DNA of 19,788 bases from an uncultured Peptococcaceae bacterium (GTDB lineage: Bacteria; Bacillota; Desulfitobacteriia; Desulfitobacteriales; Syntrophobotulaceae). The stretch covers positions 1 to 19,788 of the forward strand of contig CALBJS010000132.1 in NCBI GenBank assembly GCA_937892995.1. Reading direction: 5' to 3'. The position numbers and the translations under genes are program-made. Below are positions 6,323 to 13,769 of the stretch, piece after piece. A model generated the notes under the pieces. That model made no database searches and was not told the DNA's origin. It saw nothing but the letters and a program-made list of their open reading frames with translations. Each line of letters opens with the position of its first letter. Positions within the stretch are counted from its first letter, which is position 1.

Positions 6323-7417
6323 ATGAAAAGGATCTTGACGGTACTGCTAGTTATCTTGCTTAGCTTAACACTCGTCGTAGGCTGTGCTCAGAAGGCACCT
6401 GCTCCTGCTGATGAAGGGAAAGAAAAAATGAAAGTAGGTTTCGTCTATATAGGGCCCCCTGGTGATGGCGGTTGGACTTATGCCCATGATCAAGGCCGCA
6501 AGTACTTAGAACAAGAACTAGGTGTCGAAACAATTTATAAGGAAAGTGTTCCTGAAGATCAACAATCCGAAAAAGTGATGAGAGACATGATTGACCAAGG
6601 TGCTAAAGTGCTTTTTGTGACCAGCTTTGGCTATATGGATCATGTGGAGAAAGTGGCTAAAGAATATCCCGATATTACCTTTATGCATTGCTCAGGCTTC
6701 AAATCTGCTGAAAACTTTGGTAACTATTTCGGTAGAATCGAAGAGCCCAGATACCTTTCCGGGATTGTGGCCGGCATGAAGAGTGAGAGCGGCAAGATTG
6801 GATATGTCGCTGCTTTTGATATTCCTGAAGTTGTAAGAGGCATTAATGCCTTTACTCTTGGGGTACAATCAGTTAACCCCGATGCTGTAGTCAAAGTCAA
6901 ATGGACCAATACCTGGTATGATCCTGCTAAAGAAAAAGAAGCTGCAATCACCCTTTTAGATGAAGGAGTAGATATTATTGCTCAGCATCAGGATACAGCC
7001 GGTCCGCAAGTAGCTGCTGAAGAAAGAGGCAAGTTCTCAGTAGGCTATAACTCCGATATGGCTGCCATGGCTCCTAAGGCTTATATGACCGCACCTGTCT
7101 GGAATTGGGGACCTTACTATGTCCAACAAGTAAAAGCTGTGATGGATGGAACTTGGAAAGCAGAAGCTTATTGGGGTGGCATGAAGGATGGTATCGTAGA
7201 TTTGGCACCACTGACAGCCAATGCTCCGGAAGGTGCTAAGGAAGCAGTGGAAAAAGCTAAAGCTGATATCTTAGCGGGAAAACTTAATGTCTTTGCCGGA
7301 CCTCTTAAAGATCAGAACGGTAAAGAAATGGTTCCTGCAGGTTCAGTTCTTTCCGATCAAGATCAACTGGAAATGAAATGGTTCGTTGAAGGTGTAGAAG
7401 GAAAGATTGGTCAATAG
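6323..7417 (+). CDS. BMP-family (PnrA/Med-like) substrate-binding lipoprotein of an ABC importer
   Basis: The extracellular ligand-binding part of the importer encoded by the next three genes. It has a lipoprotein signal peptide with lipobox LVVG and the lipidated cysteine at residue 21. This is followed by a short linker and a periplasmic-binding-type domain with BMP features: VGFVYIGPPGDGGWTYAHDQG near residues 38-58, TSFGYMDHVEKVAKEYP, and HQDTAGPQ near 222-229. The 364 residues are typical. Characterised relatives bind purine nucleosides, and Xpt upstream suggests a purine base or nucleoside here; that is inference. The ribosome site AGGGAGG is strong. Ten bases separate it from the ATPase gene. 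Confidence 0.94.
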   Translation: MKRILTVLLVILLSLTLVVGCAQKAPAPADEGKEKMKVGFVYIGPPGDGGWTYAHDQGRKYLEQELGVETIYKESVPEDQQSEKVMRDMIDQGAKVLFVTSFGYMDHVEKVAKEYPDITFMHCSGFKSAENFGNYFGRIEEPRYLSGIVAGMKSESGKIGYVAAFDIPEVVRGINAFTLGVQSVNPDAVVKVKWTNTWYDPAKEKEAAITLLDEGVDIIAQHQDTAGPQVAAEERGKFSVGYNSDMAAMAPKAYMTAPVWNWGPYYVQQVKAVMDGTWKAEAYWGGMKDGIVDLAPLTANAPEGAKEAVEKAKADILAGKLNVFAGPLKDQNGKEMVPAGSVLSDQDQLEMKWFVEGVEGKIGQ

Positions 7418-7427
7418 GTGATAGAGT

Positions 7428-8951
7428 ATGAAAAACGGTTCTGCTTATGTATCGATGAGAGATATAACCAAAATATTTGGAACGGTTCTGGCAACTGACG
7501 GGATGAATCTTGATGTAGAAAAAGGCGAAATACACGCTCTACTTGGTGAAAACGGAGCCGGTAAAAGTACGCTCATGAATATGCTGTCAGGGATATATAT
7601 CCCTGACAGCGGTCATATTTTTATAGATAATCAAGAACGCAAGTTTTCTTCTCCCCGGGATGCAATCAATGCTGGTGTAGGAATGATACACCAGCACTTT
7701 AAACTTGTGGATATTTTGACGGCTCTGGAAAATATCCTCTTAGGTCAGCGGAAGGGTTTTTTACTTCAGAAGAAAGAGCAAGAGATAGAAATTCGTAAGA
7801 TAATGGAAAAGTTCCATCTCGAAGTAGATCTAAAGAAATATGTTTATGAGATGTCGGTAGGTGAAAAGCAAAATTTGGAAATTCTTAAAACTCTTTATCG
7901 TGGGGCAAGAGTTTTAATCCTGGATGAACCTACCGCTGTTCTTACCCCCCAGGAAACCGTGGTCTTATTTCGGATTATGCGGCGTATGAAAGAACAAGGT
8001 TGTGCTGTGATCTTTATTAGCCATAAGATGAATGAAGTGATGGAGATCGCTGATCGGGTTACAGTGTTGCGCAAGGGACAGACAATTGATACTTTAAAAA
8101 AGGAAGAGACCAATCCCCAAGAATTAACCGAGCTGATGGTCGGGCGGCCTATCGATCTTTCGATCAAGAGATTAGCAAGAGTAACTGATGAAAGAGTGCT
8201 TAAAGTTAGTAATCTTCGTGCTCTTAATGAGGAAGGGATTGAAGTTCTAAAAGGAATAAAGTTTGACCTCTGTGCAGGTGAGATTCTCGGAGTTGCCGGG
8301 ATAGCAGGAAGTGGTCAGAAAGAATTATGTGAAGCCTTGGCTGGCCTTTACCCTATTAAAGAGGGCGAAATCTTGTTTAAAGGGGAAGACCTGGCAGGCA
8401 AGAATCCTAAAGAATTTATATCCCGGGGGATAAGTATGAGCTTTATTCCTGAGGACCGTCTCGGAATGGGGTTAGTGGCCTCGATGGATATGGTAGATAA
8501 TATCTTGCTTAAACAATACCATCATACCAAAGGAATATTCGTGCAAAGGAAACCTGCAGCAACTAAAGCTAAGGAAATAATAAAAAAATTAGATGTGCAA
8601 ACTCCGGGTATTGATCATCCTATTAAGAATCTCTCAGGTGGAAATATTCAGAAGGTGCTGTTAGGAAGGGAATTGGATTCTCAACCGGAGCTTCTGATAA
8701 CGGCTTATCCGGTGAGGGGGCTTGATATCAATACCTGTCTTAAGATATATGACATCCTTAATGAGGAAAAGAAAAAAGGTGTAGCTATCCTGTATATTGC
8801 TGAAGACTTGGATTCTCTGCTTGGACTATGTGACCGAATTATGGTCATATCTAATGGAGAAATAACAGGAATCGTCGATGCCCGCAAAGCAACTAAGGAA
8901 CAATTAGGTGCTATGATGTTAGGAAAAAAAGAGGATGATTATGCAGTTTAG
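7428..8951 (+). CDS. double ABC ATPase of the BMP-type importer
   Basis: A cytoplasmic ATPase with two fused nucleotide-binding domains (507 residues) that powers the permease pair downstream. Domain 1 is canonical: Walker A GENGAGKST (40-48), signature MSVGEKQ (142-148), Walker B VLILDEP (162-168) and the H-loop His in ISHK (199). Domain 2 is degenerate as usual in sugar/nucleoside ATPases of this class: GIAGSGQKE (291-299) replaces Walker A, LSGGNIQ (402-408) is intact, and Walker B ends in TAYP with RGLD at 430-433. A glutamate sits at the switch-His position (AEDLD), so one ATP site is probably non-hydrolytic. The gene contains two strong inverted repeats soon after the Walker A codons. 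Confidence 0.95.
   Translation: MKNGSAYVSMRDITKIFGTVLATDGMNLDVEKGEIHALLGENGAGKSTLMNMLSGIYIPDSGHIFIDNQERKFSSPRDAINAGVGMIHQHFKLVDILTALENILLGQRKGFLLQKKEQEIEIRKIMEKFHLEVDLKKYVYEMSVGEKQNLEILKTLYRGARVLILDEPTAVLTPQETVVLFRIMRRMKEQGCAVIFISHKMNEVMEIADRVTVLRKGQTIDTLKKEETNPQELTELMVGRPIDLSIKRLARVTDERVLKVSNLRALNEEGIEVLKGIKFDLCAGEILGVAGIAGSGQKELCEALAGLYPIKEGEILFKGEDLAGKNPKEFISRGISMSFIPEDRLGMGLVASMDMVDNILLKQYHHTKGIFVQRKPAATKAKEIIKKLDVQTPGIDHPIKNLSGGNIQKVLLGRELDSQPELLITAYPVRGLDINTCLKIYDILNEEKKKGVAILYIAEDLDSLLGLCDRIMVISNGEITGIVDARKATKEQLGAMMLGKKEDDYAV
7583..7610. repeat. perfect 28-bp palindrome inside the ATPase gene
   Basis: Positions 7583-7596 are the exact reverse complement of 7597-7610, with no spacer (arms begin GCTGTCAGGG, centre ATATATAT). 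It is fully coding, covering MLSGIYIPDSG just after Walker A. In RNA it would form a tight hairpin about 155 bases into the gene. Confidence 0.85.
7670..7696. repeat. second inverted repeat inside the ATPase gene
   Basis: TGCTGGTGTA (7670-7679) and TACACCAGCA (7687-7696) are perfect 10-bp arms around a 7-base loop. They lie within codons for the conserved NAGVGMIHQH stretch, 60 bases after the 28-bp palindrome. Confidence 0.75.
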
Positions 8952-10023
8952 ATTAGTAAAAAAACCGGAAATAACGCAAAGACAATATACAGTTATCATA
9001 CTGACGGCGATAGCTCTGGCCCTGCTTACTTCAGGCTTATTCATCTTGCTTTTAGGCTTAAATCCTATCCAAGTTTATCTGGCGATGCTTAACGGAGCGT
9101 TTGGCAGTACCTATAGACTGGAGCAAACGATAATAGTCGCCATTCCGCTAGTTATTATTTCCTTGGGGATAGCGGTAGCTTTTAAGATGAAATTTTGGAA
9201 TATTGGGGCCGAAGGCCAGGTTATTATGGGAGCGTTTTTTGCCAGCTATCTAGCTTTGAATTATCAAGATGCTCCTAAACCGCTCTTGTTACTGGGCATG
9301 CTAGCGGCAGGATTTCTGGGTGGAGGCCTCTGGGGATTAATACCGGCTTTCTTTAAAGCTCGTTGGGGGACCAATGAAACCATTGTAACTTTAATGATGA
9401 ATTATATTGCTCTAAAATGGATTACTTACTTGCAGTATGGCCCTTGGAAGGATCCAAATTCCATGGGATTTCCCAAGATTCCTAACTTTACTGCTAACGC
9501 TATCCTTCCTAATTTTTTGGGTGTCCATCTTGGCTGGGTGATAGCTTTAATCCTGGTAGTTATTATGTATTTTTTTATGAACCATAGTAAAAAAGGATTC
9601 GAGATTGCGGTTTTAGGTGAAAGTCTGAATACAGCACGCTATGCCGGAGTAAACATTTTCCGCACCATTTTGTTTTCCATGTTCATAAGTGGGGGAATAT
9701 GTGGACTAGCGGGGATGATCCAGGCTTCAGCGGTCGGCAATACCCTTTCGGTGGAGGTAGCTGGCGGTGTTGGTTATACGGCTATTATCACTGCCTGGCT
9801 AGGAGCTCTGAAGGCTCCTTGGATAGTGTTGGTATCAGTACTGTTCGCTGCCTTGGTTCAGGGAAGTTCTTATATTCAGTCTGCTTTTGGGATCTCAGCT
9901 GCCTCTGCTTCTCTTATCCAAGCTATGATCTTATTTTTTGTCTTGGGAAGCGACTTCTTTACAAAATATAAAGTGGTATTCGGCTCAGAGTTTCTTACCC
10001 GCGGAAAGGAGGCCAGGGAATGA
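8941..10023 (+). CDS. BMP-type ABC importer permease 1
   Basis: A membrane subunit of the BPD_transp_2 type (as in nucleoside and branched-chain amino-acid importers), about 360 residues with 9-10 hydrophobic segments. The cytoplasmic-loop motif FWNIGAEGQVIMGAF that contacts the ATPase is clear near residues 85-99. ATG 8941 is preferred because GAGG (8931-8934) lies six bases before it; ATG 8935 directly abuts that GAGG. Either start overlaps the ATPase gene end, so translation is coupled. It forms a heterodimer with the next permease. Confidence 0.93.
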   Translation: MQFRLVKKPEITQRQYTVIILTAIALALLTSGLFILLLGLNPIQVYLAMLNGAFGSTYRLEQTIIVAIPLVIISLGIAVAFKMKFWNIGAEGQVIMGAFFASYLALNYQDAPKPLLLLGMLAAGFLGGGLWGLIPAFFKARWGTNETIVTLMMNYIALKWITYLQYGPWKDPNSMGFPKIPNFTANAILPNFLGVHLGWVIALILVVIMYFFMNHSKKGFEIAVLGESLNTARYAGVNIFRTILFSMFISGGICGLAGMIQASAVGNTLSVEVAGGVGYTAIITAWLGALKAPWIVLVSVLFAALVQGSSYIQSAFGISAASASLIQAMILFFVLGSDFFTKYKVVFGSEFLTRGKEARE

Positions 10024-10961
10024 ATACAGTATTAACTGTTTCTTTCTTCAAGGCGGCAATAATCGCTGGAACACCTCTTCTCTTTGCTACCCTGGGTGAG
10101 ATCATGACCGAGAAATCCGGAAACCTTAATCTCGGGGTTGAAGGTATGATGCTTATGGGTGCAGTTGTAGGCTTTGAGGTAGGCTATGTAACTAATAACC
10201 CTTTGCTCGCCTTGGTCACTGCGGCTTTAGCCGGAGCCATAGGTGCCTTGATCTATGCCTTTCTTACGGTAAGTTTAAGGGCTAACCAAGTTGTATCAGG
10301 CCTGGCTTTAACCATCTTTGGGACAGGATTTTCGGGTTTTTTGGGGCAAGGCTTAATCGGCCTAAAAATGTCTGAGGGATTTATTTCTAATTTTCAGAAG
10401 ATCAAGATTCCCGGACTCGGCGATATTCCATGGTTAGGAGAAATATTCTTCAATCATGATATCCTGGTTTATTTCGGATACTTGACGGCGGTCATCCTCG
10501 GACTCTATCTCTATAATACACGTAAAGGCCTGAACTTAAGAGCGGTTGGTGAAAACCCAGCGGCTGCTGATGCCGCTAGCGTGAGAGTTACCAGGTATAA
10601 ATATACTCATATTCTACTTGGGGGAGCACTCTGCGGTCTTGGAGGGGCCTACCTTTCTTTGGTTCAAGTCCCTGTATGGCAAGAAAATATCACAGCAGGT
10701 CGAGGGTGGATTGCTGTTGCCTTAGTAATATTCTCCGCCTGGAATCCTTATAGAGCTATTCTGGGTGCTTATCTTTTCGGAGGACTGGACATCATTGGTT
10801 TCCGACTTCAGGGCTCAGGGATAGTGATTTCCCAATATATCTTTGATATGGCACCTTACCTCATGACTATTATAATCTTAGTCATCGTATCTTTTAAGAA
10901 GGATATTAAGAATGCTCCTCCTAAAGCTTTAGGTGAACCGTATTTCCGAGAGGAACGCTAA
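10020..10961 (+). CDS. BMP-type ABC importer permease 2
   Basis: The second membrane subunit, 313 residues, BPD_transp_2 type, with the loop motif SGNLNLGVEGMMLMGAV (residues 33-49) and another family segment, GLNLRAVGENPAAADAASV. The start overlaps the stop of permease 1 as ATGA, and GGAAAGGAGG lies seven bases upstream, so the two proteins should be made in equal amounts. It is the last gene of the xpt/importer operon; a strong terminator follows after about 75 bases. Confidence 0.94.
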   Translation: MNTVLTVSFFKAAIIAGTPLLFATLGEIMTEKSGNLNLGVEGMMLMGAVVGFEVGYVTNNPLLALVTAALAGAIGALIYAFLTVSLRANQVVSGLALTIFGTGFSGFLGQGLIGLKMSEGFISNFQKIKIPGLGDIPWLGEIFFNHDILVYFGYLTAVILGLYLYNTRKGLNLRAVGENPAAADAASVRVTRYKYTHILLGGALCGLGGAYLSLVQVPVWQENITAGRGWIAVALVIFSAWNPYRAILGAYLFGGLDIIGFRLQGSGIVISQYIFDMAPYLMTIIILVIVSFKKDIKNAPPKALGEPYFREER

Positions 10962-11036
10962 AGTCAAGATGTTTTAACATATTAAAGAAAATGAATGTAA
11001 GCCAAGAAAGGGTTAGCACATAAAGATAGATGAAAA

Positions 11037-11085
11037 GGGCTGTCTCTTTCCCAGAAAATAATTTGGGAAGAGACGGCCTTTTTTT
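11037..11085 (+). terminator. rho-independent terminator of the xpt/importer operon
   Basis: A long hairpin pairs GGGCTGTCTCTTTCCCA with TGGGAAGAGACGGCC around a short A/T loop, with one or two bulges, and ends in seven T residues (11079-11085). It is the expected end of the transcript starting at xpt. Confidence 0.93.
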
Positions 11086-11224
11086 ATCCGCAATTTTATT
11101 AGTACAGAATGGAAGGTATTAGATATCATTTATTCTTCCCCATTAGGGTACGAAACGTTTATTTTGACCTGCAGGGAATTGATAGGGTTTTAATTACTAA
11201 AAATTGAATACACAAGCTCGATAA

Positions 11225-11259
11225 AAGCAGAACTGTACGAAAATAATATAGTTCTGCTT
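11225..11259. repeat. orphan inverted repeat upstream of the GntR promoter
   Basis: AAGCAGAACT and AGTTCTGCTT are perfect 10-bp arms, extendable to 13 bp with one G-T wobble, around a 9-base loop. Read on the minus strand the stem is followed by TTTTATC, so it could be a minus-strand terminator, but no minus-strand gene leads into it. Confidence 0.6.
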
Positions 11260-11299
11260 AAAATAACTTATTATGCAAGGATAGGCATCGAAATAAGAG

Positions 11300-11327
11300 T
11301 TGACAAATAGTATATACTGTATATAGT
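11300..11327 (+). promoter_or_regulatory. promoter of the GntR/ABC-2 operon
   Basis: A perfect TTGACA (11300-11305), a 16-base spacer and TATAGT (11322-11327). The -10 box and spacer lie inside the left part of the large inverted repeat, the classic layout of a repressed promoter. Transcription would start near 11334. Confidence 0.75.
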
Positions 11328-11351
11328 ATTTATATACAGTATATACTATTT
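11305..11351. promoter_or_regulatory. 47-bp inverted repeat, probable operator of the YtrA-type regulator
   Basis: Two perfect 21-bp arms (11305-11325 and 11331-11351) flank a 5-base centre. Each arm contains the 10-bp palindrome AGTATATACT (11309-11318 and 11338-11347), giving two operator cores 29 bp apart. YtrA-type GntR repressors bind TATA-rich dyads at their own promoters, so autoregulation is likely. Confidence 0.75.
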
Positions 11352-11470
11352 TTTAAAACCAACTACTTTCTGAAAATAGAGAATTCCTTTGTTTCCGATT
11401 ACACTCTGAATGAGTTACGGTAGCATAAGAATAATGAAGAAGGACATCTAAAGGCAAAGTTGAGGATAGC

Positions 11471-11848
11471 ATGGATATAATAATTTCTAACACTAGCGGA
11501 GAACCGATCTATCAACAAATTATTGATCAGACCAAAAAGCTGATTGTTACAGGAGAGATGGTTGACGGGGAAATGCTTCCCTCGATCAGACAACTAGCTA
11601 AAGATCTGCGGATTAGTGTGATCACTACTAAGAGAGCTTATGATGAATTGGAAAGAGAGGGGTTTATCAGATCGGTTCCGGGTAAGGGTTCGTTTGTAGC
11701 CCCTCATAACCGAGAGTTGATTAGAGAGAGCCAACTTAAGATGATTGAGGCTAAGTTAAGGGAAGTAATCAAAGAAAGTAAATTGCTTAACTTAAGCTCG
11801 GAGGAAATCTTCGAGATCTTAAAATATTTAGATAAAGAGAATACTTAA
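11471..11848 (+). CDS. YtrA-subfamily GntR transcriptional regulator
   Basis: A 125-residue DNA-binding repressor. A winged helix occupies roughly residues 10-75, including PIYQQIIDQTKKLI, LPSIRQLAKDLRIS, TTKRAYDELEREGFI and PGKGSFVA. A short helical tail follows, about 50 residues as usual for YtrA types and much too short for an FadR or HutC effector domain. GAGG lies five bases before the ATG. It probably represses its own operon through the 47-bp inverted repeat and is released by envelope stress or an antibiotic, as in relatives. Two ABC-2 transporter genes follow. Confidence 0.92.
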   Translation: MDIIISNTSGEPIYQQIIDQTKKLIVTGEMVDGEMLPSIRQLAKDLRISVITTKRAYDELEREGFIRSVPGKGSFVAPHNRELIRESQLKMIEAKLREVIKESKLLNLSSEEIFEILKYLDKENT

Positions 11849-11999
11849 TATAAAAGCTAAAAGCCATAGCGATCTTGAACCCAGGGAAAATAATTTTAGG
11901 AGGTATTTAATAAAAACTAAGAAAACTGATGGAATTAAAGCTAGCTAAATTATAGCAAGTTAAGTATATTCAGGCTAAGTAAAAGTTAAAGGATAAAAA

Positions 12000-12029
12000 A
12001 TGTCGGATGATAATAGCCTACTACAATAA
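12000..12029 (+). CDS. possible 9-residue leader peptide
   Basis: ATG TCG ... TAA encodes MSDDNSLLQ, with AAAGGA (11988-11993) six bases upstream. It lies in the 222-base gap between the regulator and the ATPase gene. The ribosome-site spacing is good, but so short a frame can arise by chance. Function unknown. Confidence 0.25.
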   Translation: MSDDNSLLQ

Positions 12030-12036
12030 GGGTTAG

Positions 12037-12052
12037 TCTAATCGGAATTAGA
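12037..12052. repeat. small inverted repeat before the ABC-2 ATPase gene
   Basis: TCTAAT and ATTAGA flank CGGA. It ends just before the ribosome site GGGAGGG, so as RNA it could affect ribosome access. As DNA it has the half-site/4-bp/half-site layout (CTAAT-N4-ATTAG) of Crp/Fnr-type sites. Confidence 0.4.
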
Positions 12053-12070
12053 TAAAGGGAGGGATAGAAA

Positions 12071-12958
12071 GTGCAAAAGAATTATTATTCGCCGGGTTAT
12101 AATGAGCCAATACTCGAAATTAAGGGACTGGGCAAGGAGTTTCACGATTTTGCCTTAGAAGATATCAGTTTTCATCTGGAACGAGGTTATGTCATGGGCT
12201 TCATAGGGCCCAACGGCTCAGGCAAGACAACGACGATTAAACTGATTATGAATCTTCTGCGAAAGGACAGGGGAGAAATAAAAGTATTTGGACTCGATCA
12301 TGTGCAACAAGAGCAGGAGATCAAGAATAGAATCGGTTTTGTTTATGATGAGAACCATTATTATGGGGTTTTAACTATTGAGGAAATGAAAAGGATAGTC
12401 GCTCCGCTCTACGAAAATTGGCAGGAAAAGCTATTCCAAAAATATCTTCAAGAATTTAATCTTAATCCCCGCCAAAAGATTGATAGTTTGTCCAAAGGTA
12501 TGAAAACAAAGTTTTCCTTGGCCATGGCTTTGTCACATCAAGCTGAGTTAATTATCATGGATGAGCCAACATCGGGACTTGATCCGGTTTTCAGAAGTGA
12601 ATTATTAGATATTCTTTACTATCTTATGCAGGATGAAGAAAAGTCTATCTTATTTTCAACCCATATTACCTCAGATTTAGAAAAGATCGCCGACTATATA
12701 ACTTTTATCAATAAAGGGAAAATTATTTTTTCAGCCGAAAAGGATATTATCTTAGAAAGATTTGCTTTGGTCAAGGGACCGTCAAGTGTTCTTACCTCAT
12801 CTTTAGAATCAGAATTTATTGGGTTAAGAAAAAGCTCGGTTGGCTTTGAGGGTCTGATTCTTAGTCAAGGGAAGGTAGCAGATTATCTTCGCTCCAAGTC
12901 CGTGGTGGAAAGACCAACTCTGGATGAGATTATGATTTATGTTGTCAAGGGCAGATAA
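12071..12958 (+). CDS. ABC-2 type exporter ATP-binding protein
   Basis: A cytoplasmic ATPase of 295 residues pairing with the membrane protein encoded next. Walker A GPNGSGKTT is at 46-54, signature LSKGM at 140-144 (Lys replaces the usual Gly), Walker B LIIMDEP at 160-166, the D-loop SGLD follows, and the H-loop His is at 198 (STHIT). The C-terminal extension of about 90 residues is normal for YtrB/BcrA-type ATPases. The start is GTG at 12071 with GGGAGGG upstream; there is no ATG at the right distance. Co-transcribed with the YtrA-type repressor, it is likely part of a stress-induced drug or envelope-component exporter. Confidence 0.93.
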   Translation: MQKNYYSPGYNEPILEIKGLGKEFHDFALEDISFHLERGYVMGFIGPNGSGKTTTIKLIMNLLRKDRGEIKVFGLDHVQQEQEIKNRIGFVYDENHYYGVLTIEEMKRIVAPLYENWQEKLFQKYLQEFNLNPRQKIDSLSKGMKTKFSLAMALSHQAELIIMDEPTSGLDPVFRSELLDILYYLMQDEEKSILFSTHITSDLEKIADYITFINKGKIIFSAEKDIILERFALVKGPSSVLTSSLESEFIGLRKSSVGFEGLILSQGKVADYLRSKSVVERPTLDEIMIYVVKGR

Positions 12959-12971
12959 AGGGGGATGTAAT

Positions 12972-13664
12972 ATGTTTCAACTGATCTTCAAAGACCTTAA
13001 AGTCCAAAAAAGAGAAAAAACTATTTTCATTGTACTGTTTTTGAGTTTATGTATTGCGGGTATCCTGCCCAATAATCCGGGCTTAGCAAGTGCTCAGCTT
13101 CTCCTGGGGGTATACCTGATGATCGTCTATGCCAATGCCTTTGATTATAAGTACAATGCTGAAATTATGATTAATAGTTTGCCCTTAGGAAGGAATCAAA
13201 TTGTTAAAGCAAAATACCTTTCTTCTTTGATCTTTGGATTGGCAATGATGGCTGTTGCCCTCCCTATAAGTTTCCTGATAAGTTATACAGGCTTCCCTGG
13301 TACGGATGGAATGAATTCAACCCTTGCCGTGAGGTTTGTTATGATATCCTTATTCTTCATAAGCCTTTATCTTTCCATATTTTTCCCTGTTTACTTTAAA
13401 TTTGGGTATCTGAAGTCACGTTGGGCTAATGTTCTTTCCTTTCTCGTGATCTTCGGCCTAGTGGGTTTTGTAGGTGGTCAAGGAGAGTACATCCCCCAAT
13501 ATGGGGAGATGGTTACCAGGGAAAGTTTTCGGCAACAATTCTTAGGAATTCTAGCCGGCAATGAAAGCCTGACAGTTTATCTAACAATGTTAGCCCTAGG
13601 TTTTTTGATCTTGTATTTATCCTTACGGTTCTCGATTTCGATCTACAAAAAGAAAGAGTTTTAG
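12972..13664 (+). CDS. ABC-2 type exporter membrane subunit
   Basis: A 230-residue membrane protein with six hydrophobic segments, starting MFQLIFKDLKVQKRE as in the small ABC-2 permeases that accompany YtrA regulators. ATG 12972 is chosen because AAAGGGGG lies seven bases upstream; a longer frame from 12939 would overlap the ATPase gene and has no ribosome site. Thirteen bases separate the two transporter genes. The substrate cannot be read from sequence. No terminator is evident after it, so transcription may run on into the Crp/Fnr gene. Confidence 0.87.
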   Translation: MFQLIFKDLKVQKREKTIFIVLFLSLCIAGILPNNPGLASAQLLLGVYLMIVYANAFDYKYNAEIMINSLPLGRNQIVKAKYLSSLIFGLAMMAVALPISFLISYTGFPGTDGMNSTLAVRFVMISLFFISLYLSIFFPVYFKFGYLKSRWANVLSFLVIFGLVGFVGGQGEYIPQYGEMVTRESFRQQFLGILAGNESLTVYLTMLALGFLILYLSLRFSISIYKKKEF

Positions 13665-13769
13665 ACTCTAATGCCCTAGCATGAATTAAAATATGTTAAA
13701 ATAAGCATAAAGGATAAATAATTGTTGAATAATGATAGACTCGCTAGGCTTTAGGAGGTGCAACATTAC

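Larger units (their letters stand above)
11086..11470. other. intergenic region without a gene (orphan hairpin plus ytrA-type control region)
   Basis: I found no convincing gene here. A 33-codon frame from 11109 lacks a ribosome site. Contents are a hairpin at 11225-11259, the promoter and 47-bp inverted repeat at 11300-11351, and a leader of about 135 bases before the regulator gene with nothing recognisable in it. Confidence 0.6.

Noticed and set aside
8235..8870. Second ATPase half of the BMP ATPase as decayed
   Set aside because: Degenerate Walker A and B in the second domain is normal for this ATPase class, not a sign of a pseudogene.
9699..9971. 90-residue frame inside permease 1
   Set aside because: Out-of-frame shadow of a well-supported membrane gene.
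11109..11210. 33-codon frame MEGIRYHLFF...
   Set aside because: No ribosome site, no recognisable features, in an otherwise empty stretch.
12939..12971. Longer start of the ABC-2 membrane subunit (MLSRADKGGCN...)
   Set aside because: It would overlap the ATPase gene and has no ribosome site; ATG 12972 has AAAGGGGG seven bases upstream.
13675..13748. CCTAGC (13675-13680) and GCTAGG (13743-13748) as a hairpin or operator before the Crp/Fnr gene
   Set aside because: Six-bp arms 62 bases apart are expected by chance and are not followed by a T tract.
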